This document shows, one piece after another, positions 59,487 to 64,000 of a stretch of DNA of 64,000 bases. The position numbers and the translations under genes were made by a program. The notes under the pieces are model-generated. The model was not told the DNA's origin. It worked only from the letters and a program-made list of their open reading frames with translations, and searched no databases. Location: NCBI GenBank assembly GCA_046331245.1, contig JAXLRH010000007.1, positions 1 through 64,000 of the forward strand. The letters run 5' to 3'. Positions within the stretch are counted from its first letter, which is position 1. Each line of letters begins with the position of its first letter. Source of the stretch: SSF14 sp046331245 (lineage in GTDB: Bacteria; Actinomycetota; Acidimicrobiia; Acidimicrobiales; Microtrichaceae).

Positions 59487-60419
59487 GAGCCGGCCGCGGG
59501 CGTAGCCCGCAGCCGTGGAGGCCAGCCCCGCGAGGATCATCGCCGACCGGCGCAGGCCGGCGGTCGAACGACGCCGGACGCTCTCGCCCACGTTGCGGAC
59601 GACCGCCTGCGGGAGCACACGCGACGTGTACGCCCGCTCGCTCGCGAGGCCGCTGTCGCTGCCGACGAGACGGCTCACCTGGGCCTTCGACAGGCCCTCC
59701 GAGTAGCAGCGCGACAGGAAGTACCTCACCGTGGCTCGCTGGGCGGGCACCCGTTGCGTGACCGGGGCGCCGGGCGCCAGCACGATGCGACGCGACGGGT
59801 CGGCCTGACGGAGACGGATGCAGAGCTCCGTCTCCTCGCAGCCGAGGGGGCGGGTGCCCGAGCGACCCATGTCCTCGCGGAAGCCGTCGAGCCCGTCGAA
59901 CGCCGCCCGTCGGAACGCCATGTTGCAGCCGATCGGGTTGCGCAGCTCCCCCTCGGTCGGGTGGCCCTCGTAGGTGCACCCCACCACCCAGTCGAACTCC
60001 GGTGGGAACCAGTCGGGGCGCCCGTCGTCGAACCGCGGCGACGCCAGGCCGCCGGTCACCCACACGTCGGGATCGGCGAGCGGCGCCAGCAGCCGGGCGA
60101 CCCACGTGGGACCGGCGGTGGCGTCGTCGTCGAAGAACACGATCACGTCACCGGTCGCCTCGGCGATGCCGGTGTTGCGGCCGCCACTCAGACCCTGTCC
60201 CCCGGCGTTGGGCACCACCCGCATCGCAGGATGCTCGGCCTCGGGATCTTCAGTCTCGGGGTACTCGCGCCGCAGGCGCGCCTCGAGCGCCGGCGCGTGG
60301 TCGACGACCACCAGGAGGTCGGCGACCGGCGGCTCCTGGGCGCGCACCGACTCGATGGCCGCGACCAGGTCGTCCCAGCGGTCCTCGGTGTACGTGCAGA
60401 TGACGACCGATGCGTCCAC
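59475..60419 (-). CDS. Family 2 glycosyltransferase
   Basis: The 314-residue GT-A enzyme has the N-terminal SVVICTYTEDRWDDLVAAIESV, the nucleotide/metal motif VIVFFDDDATAGPTWV and a GCNMAFRRAAFDGLDGFREDMG plus ETELCIRL acceptor region, as in exopolysaccharide glycosyltransferases. The basic C-terminal 60 residues have a weak hydrophobic segment that may touch the membrane. The GTG at 60419 is chosen because homology begins there; it lies 10 bp after the previous gene. Confidence 0.9.
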   Translation of the reverse strand: MDASVVICTYTEDRWDDLVAAIESVRAQEPPVADLLVVVDHAPALEARLRREYPETEDPEAEHPAMRVVPNAGGQGLSGGRNTGIAEATGDVIVFFDDDATAGPTWVARLLAPLADPDVWVTGGLASPRFDDGRPDWFPPEFDWVVGCTYEGHPTEGELRNPIGCNMAFRRAAFDGLDGFREDMGRSGTRPLGCEETELCIRLRQADPSRRIVLAPGAPVTQRVPAQRATVRYFLSRCYSEGLSKAQVSRLVGSDSGLASERAYTSRVLPQAVVRNVGESVRRRSTAGLRRSAMILAGLASTAAGYARGRLSAG

Positions 60420-60429
60420 GCAGCGGTGC

Positions 60430-61317
60430 TCAGTCGGTGATCGGCACGGGGCGGGGCGCCCGTCGCTCGCGATACATGGTGCGAACGATACGCAATCCGT
60501 CACGGATCGGGTTCAGGTTGGACTCGCCGTACAGGCGACGGCCCTCCTTGGAGGGAACCTCGACCACGTGGAAGCCGGCGCGGTTGGCCCGGACGTTGAG
60601 GAACGTCTCGACCTCGAAGCCGGCGCAGTTCGGGGTGAGCGCCCACAGGTGCTTCCGCCAGAACGCCAGGTAGCCGTAGCAGAGGTCGGTGTGGCTGGCG
60701 TCGAAGATCAGGTTGAACAGGCCCGAGAGCGCACGGTTGCCCATGTCGCGGATGAAGGTGAGGTCGGCGCTGTGGCCCTCCTCGAGGTTGCGTGAGCCCT
60801 TCACCATGTCGGCGCCGTTCGCCAGGGCCATGACCATCGAGCCGATCTCGCGTGGCGACATCGAACCATCGCCGTCGAGCATGACGATGATGTCGCCCGT
60901 GCAGGCCTCGAAACCGGCTTTGAGGGCATCGCCCTTTCCGGTGCGATCGCGCTCGATGATGATCACGTCGGGCCGGATCTCACGGGCGATGTCGGCGGTG
61001 CCGTCGGTCGACTCGCCGTCGACGATGACCACCTCGACCACACCGGGGGGCATCTGCGAGAGCACCGACGGCAGGTTGAGCGCCTCGTTCACGCAGGGGA
61101 TGACCACGGACACGTTGAAGATGACCTCGACGTCGCCGCGGGCGACGCGCCAGCCGGCACGGGCCGGCAGCGGGGCGTCGGCACTCGACGTGTCCACCAT
61201 GAGGTCGGTGTGCAGGAGCTGCAACGCCGTACCCGAAGCGCCGGCCGACCGCTGGCCGCCCTCGCCGTAGCCCTGCACTGCGGCAAGGTCGGTCACTTCG
61301 CCTCGATCGACACTCAT
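60430..61317 (-). CDS. Family 2 glycosyltransferase (DPM1/dolichol-phosphate mannosyltransferase-like)
   Basis: The 295-residue protein has about 65 non-conserved residues, then a GT-A domain: NVSVVIPCVNEALNLPSVL, IVDGESTDGTADIAREI, GKGDALKAGFEACTGDIIVMLDGDGSMSPREI and RVVEVPSKEGRRLYGESNL-type C-terminal motifs. It resembles polyprenyl-phosphate glycosyltransferases that load a sugar on undecaprenyl phosphate. It heads the two-gene minus-strand unit and diverges from the third glycosyltransferase across a 236-bp spacer that holds no other gene. Confidence 0.9.
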   Translation of the reverse strand: MSVDRGEVTDLAAVQGYGEGGQRSAGASGTALQLLHTDLMVDTSSADAPLPARAGWRVARGDVEVIFNVSVVIPCVNEALNLPSVLSQMPPGVVEVVIVDGESTDGTADIAREIRPDVIIIERDRTGKGDALKAGFEACTGDIIVMLDGDGSMSPREIGSMVMALANGADMVKGSRNLEEGHSADLTFIRDMGNRALSGLFNLIFDASHTDLCYGYLAFWRKHLWALTPNCAGFEVETFLNVRANRAGFHVVEVPSKEGRRLYGESNLNPIRDGLRIVRTMYRERRAPRPVPITD

Positions 61318-61553
61318 AGGTCACTCCGCTCGTACTTCTCGTCCCGCCTGAGACATTCAGTTCGGTACACCTCCGGCCGGAACGTTGCGAGCGACAGCGG
61401 GCGTTCGGCGCCCGTCCACTCCACGTTCATCAACACCGGATGGGGACGAAACGTACTGAAAGGGTCAAGATAGCGTCAATGAGCCTAAAGGACCTGGCTC
61501 ACCCCCCGGTCTGTTCCTATGGTTGAGGCTCACGTTTGAAGGTGTGAACAGCG

Positions 61554-62879
61554 ATGAGCTTCCCAGCATCCATGTCACGAATGACCGAACTGTCGGCGCC
61601 CGTTGCGGTCGCCGAGATCGAGCTCACCCGTCCGCTCGCCCCCCAGCTGGGTGAGCCGACGCCCGGCGCCGCGCACGCCCTGGTGCTCGTGCGGCTGCAC
61701 GGCATCGTCGTCGGCGTGGTGATCCTCCCCCGACCGGGGAGCGTCGACGCCGCCGAACTGCTCGCCGCACTCGTGTGGACCGAGCTCGGCGCCGAGGTCC
61801 GGCGCCACCTGGCCGCCGACGGTGGCGCCCCGATCGACGGCATCGACCCCGCCGGCCTCGACGCTCCCTCACACTGCGCTCGCAGCGTTGCGGCACGACA
61901 GGGTGCTGCCGGCGACCCGCTCGTGAGCGTCGTCATCGCCACCCGCGACCGCACCGACCTGCTCGCGACCTGCCTCGACTCGATGGCGGCGCTCGAGCAC
62001 GGCAACGTCGAGATCATCGTCGTCGACAACGCGCCCACGACCGATGCGACCGCCGAGCTGATCGCCGCGTCCTACCCCTCCGTCCGGTACGTGCGTGAGG
62101 ACGTGCCCGGGCTGGCGCGGGCGCACAACCGCGGGCTCGCCGTGGCCCATGGCACGATCGTCGCGTTCACCGACGACGACGTCGTGGTCGACCCGGGCTG
62201 GCTCACGCGGATCACCGAGGCGTTCGCCTCCTCCCCCGCCGTCGGAGCCGTCACCGGGCTGATCTTCCCGCGCGAGCTCGAGACCGAGGCACAGCTCCTC
62301 CTCGAACGCCACGGCGGGTTCACCAAGGGATTCCGCACCACCGCGTTCGACCTCGCGTCGAACCGTCCCGACGACGTGCTGTTCCCCCTCACCGTCGGCC
62401 AGATCGGTTCGGGAGCCAACATGGCGTACGACACCGAGCTCCTCCGGTCGATCGGCGGGTTCGACCCGGCGCTCGGCACCGGCACCCCCGCACGTGGCGG
62501 CGACGACCTGTCGGGCATGCTCGAGGTACTGCTCGCCGGCCGGCGCATCGTGTTCGAGCCCTCCGCCGTCGTGCACCACCGGCACCGCCGGTCGATGCAG
62601 GACCTCGCCGCGCAGGCCGAGGGCTACGGCGTCGGCCTCGGCGCGTACCTCACCTCGGCGTTCCGGTCGCACCCCCTCCTGTTCCTCCGGCTGATCCCCA
62701 ACGTCGTCACCGGCGCCCGGTTCGCCTTCTCCGACGACTCCGAGCGCAACGCCGGCCGCTACGCCGGCTGGCCGCCAGGCCTCGACCGCGCCGAGCGCCG
62801 CGGCCTCGCGAGCGGGCCGCTGGCGTACCTCCGCAGCCGCCGGCACCACCGGCAGGCCACGGCAGGCGGCATGCGATGA
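61554..62879 (+). CDS. Family 2 glycosyltransferase with N-terminal extension
   Basis: The 441-residue protein has a roughly 115-residue N-terminal domain of unknown role (ALVLVRLHGIVVGVVILP), followed by a GT-A domain: VSVVIATRDRTDLLATCLDSM, VDNAPTTDATAELI, VAFTDDDVVVDPGWL, GSGANMAYDTELLRSIGGFDPALG and GGDDLSGMLEVLLAGRRIVFEP. It adds a sugar to an envelope or secreted glycan. A GAAGG site is about 13 nt before the ATG. Its stop overlaps the phosphotransferase ATG by 4 bp. Confidence 0.9.
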   Translation: MSFPASMSRMTELSAPVAVAEIELTRPLAPQLGEPTPGAAHALVLVRLHGIVVGVVILPRPGSVDAAELLAALVWTELGAEVRRHLAADGGAPIDGIDPAGLDAPSHCARSVAARQGAAGDPLVSVVIATRDRTDLLATCLDSMAALEHGNVEIIVVDNAPTTDATAELIAASYPSVRYVREDVPGLARAHNRGLAVAHGTIVAFTDDDVVVDPGWLTRITEAFASSPAVGAVTGLIFPRELETEAQLLLERHGGFTKGFRTTAFDLASNRPDDVLFPLTVGQIGSGANMAYDTELLRSIGGFDPALGTGTPARGGDDLSGMLEVLLAGRRIVFEPSAVVHHRHRRSMQDLAAQAEGYGVGLGAYLTSAFRSHPLLFLRLIPNVVTGARFAFSDDSERNAGRYAGWPPGLDRAERRGLASGPLAYLRSRRHHRQATAGGMR

Positions 62880-64000
62880 CCGCGCTCTCCCCCCACTCCA
62901 CCGACGAGGGTCGATCCGAGCCGGCCGGCGCCGGTCAACCCGGGACCGCGACGCAGGCCCCCGAGGTGGAGGTCGTCACGAGCCCGGCCGAGCGCGTCGG
63001 GCTCGCGGACGGCCTCGCCGACGCGCTGTCGTCGCACCGCGTCCGACGGTTCCTCGGCCCCATCCTGCGGGCGATCAGCCCCGTGCTCCGCAGGTGGCGG
63101 TCGCGTCGCGGCGGGCAATCGCACCGACACGCCGTCGACTCGGACCAGATCCACCCGCTGCTCGCCGACATCATGACCGCGCGCTACGGCGCCGAGGCCG
63201 ACGACGTCGAGGTCCGCCTCGCGCACACCGTCAACGACGCGATCGTCGCCGTCATCGAGCACCACCGCCACGCCGAGGTGCTCAAGGTCGCCCTCAGCGC
63301 CTCCGCCGCAGCGGAGTTCACCAGCCAGGACCAGGTGATCCGCGCCCTGTTCCGCGAGCCGCGACTCGCGGGCTGGCGCGACCTCATCCCGACGTCGACC
63401 CCGGTCACGCGCATCCCGTCCGGCGCCGTCGTCGAGTCGCTGCTGCCCGGCGTCAGCCTGCGCGACGCCATCGCCCACGGCGACATCACCGTGGGCGGCG
63501 CGGCCACGCTGGCGCTCGACGCGATCGTCCCGTTCCACCAGGCGATCAGCGAGCACGTCACGGTCCGGGAGCATCACCTCGCCGACTGGATCGACGAGCC
63601 GCTCGCCGTCCTGCGCGATCGGCTGGGCGACGACGAGCGCACGGTCGCGGCGCTGGCGCAGCTCCGCGCCGAGCTCCGCGACGGCCTCGTCGGACGCACG
63701 CTGTCGGTCGGGTGGGTGCACGGCGACTACACCGCCGGCAACGTGCTCATCGACCCGACGGTCCCCGAGGTCACGGGCGTCGTCGACTGGGCACGCGGTC
63801 GCCCCGGGCTCCCCTGCGTGCTCGACGAGGTGCTGCTGCTCATCTCGCTCTGGTGCGAGGACCGCGGCGTCGAGTTCGGCGTGTACGTCGAGTCACGCCT
63901 CGATCACGACGACGACCGCCTCCGCAGGATCCTCGGCAACCGCGACCCCGGCGCCATCCTCCCCGGCGATCGAACGCTCCTGCTGTTCGGCTGGCTCCGC
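62876..64000 (+). CDS. Aminoglycoside phosphotransferase (APH) family protein, cut by window end
   Basis: At least 375 residues are present. After a disordered first 100 residues comes a kinase-like fold with HGDYTAGNVLI (H282, D284, N289, the catalytic loop) and VVDWARG (metal-binding Asp near 305). The family phosphorylates small molecules such as choline, sugars or drugs; between glycosyltransferases a sugar or glycan substrate is likely. The N-lobe is partly recognisable (VLKVALSASAAAEFTSQDQVI). It is coupled to the glycosyltransferase by an ATGA overlap, and its end lies outside. Confidence 0.85.
   Translation, partial: MTALSPHSTDEGRSEPAGAGQPGTATQAPEVEVVTSPAERVGLADGLADALSSHRVRRFLGPILRAISPVLRRWRSRRGGQSHRHAVDSDQIHPLLADIMTARYGAEADDVEVRLAHTVNDAIVAVIEHHRHAEVLKVALSASAAAEFTSQDQVIRALFREPRLAGWRDLIPTSTPVTRIPSGAVVESLLPGVSLRDAIAHGDITVGGAATLALDAIVPFHQAISEHVTVREHHLADWIDEPLAVLRDRLGDDERTVAALAQLRAELRDGLVGRTLSVGWVHGDYTAGNVLIDPTVPEVTGVVDWARGRPGLPCVLDEVLLLISLWCEDRGVEFGVYVESRLDHDDDRLRRILGNRDPGAILPGDRTLLLFGWLR

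Noticed and set aside
61480..61515. Possible WhiG/FliA-type promoter (TAAA with CCGGTCTG) before the third glycosyltransferase
   Set aside because: The -10 part matches GCCGATAA poorly, so I do not claim it.
62876..64000. Aminoglycoside resistance kinase
   Set aside because: Only the broad APH family is supported; the long disordered N-terminus and the glycosyltransferase neighbours argue for another substrate.

Overview
The window is about 70 % GC by eye, densely packed, uses many GTG and a few TTG starts, and encodes two tiny actinobacterial ribosomal proteins (bS22-like at 2228, bL37-like at 31812). The order tatD - small membrane protein - rsmA - ispE is the actinobacterial order. I infer a free-living actinobacterium, most plausibly of the class Acidimicrobiia; the class is an inference and the phylum is fairly secure. 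I found no tRNA, rRNA, insertion sequence, prophage or CRISPR array. No gene-free stretch exceeds 300 bp. The longest are the repeat block 31902-32153 and the divergent spacer 61318-61553, in which I see no gene.

Layout. 1-2047 (minus) is the edge of an exopolysaccharide locus: a cut-off sugar transferase and a Wzz/tyrosine-kinase-like protein with a ruined P-loop. 2228-5309 holds bS22 and the housekeeping run tatD, unknown membrane protein, rsmA, ispE. 5369-24305 is a large nucleoside uptake and degradation region: adenosine deaminase, two aldehyde dehydrogenase-like proteins, deoC, purine nucleoside phosphorylase, uracil phosphoribosyltransferase, a PfkB (adenosine) kinase, and a long plus-strand operon of BMP lipoprotein, ABC ATPase, two permeases, cytidine deaminase, thymidine phosphorylase, a PhyH oxygenase and a phosphopentomutase-like enzyme. 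Together they can import nucleosides, split them to base plus (deoxy)ribose-1-phosphate, convert the sugar to the 5-phosphate, cleave deoxyribose-5-phosphate and oxidise the acetaldehyde. A frameshifted Eis-like acetyltransferase, a HAD hydrolase and a crotonase sit inside this region.

24318-34941 is mixed housekeeping: rsmI, DUF192, ychF, a DsbB/thioredoxin pair, SGNH lipoprotein, PHP phosphoesterase, BrkB, an HDAC-family amidohydrolase, bL37 with a tandem repeat behind it, a VUT transporter, photolyase and a VOC protein. 35124-47827 has an insulated lipoprotein gene, an acyl-CoA dehydrogenase behind a palindromic operator, a dienoyl-CoA isomerase-like crotonase, aminopeptidase N, a phosphoesterase, YhhN, a ferredoxin reductase/ferredoxin pair, a serine hydrolase and an amidohydrolase. 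47929-49544 is a DGPF protein/ECF42 sigma factor pair, followed by a DUF222-HNH protein, a LysM-M23 peptidase and a KshA-like Rieske oxygenase. The amidohydrolase and the Rieske gene carry the same TAGAAC-N2-GTTCTA palindrome, which fits the KstR steroid-regulon motif. 53999-64000 returns to envelope glycan functions: PilZ, FemAB-like transferase, flippase, a secreted nucleoside-hydrolase-like multidomain protein, three family-2 glycosyltransferases and a cut-off phosphotransferase.

Two sequence-level themes stand out. At least a dozen non-operonic genes have a TANNNT box ending 6-8 nt before the start codon, the signature of leaderless transcripts. Short tandem repeats sit at the 3' ends of several genes (31899-32150, 56857-56901, 59407-59486).
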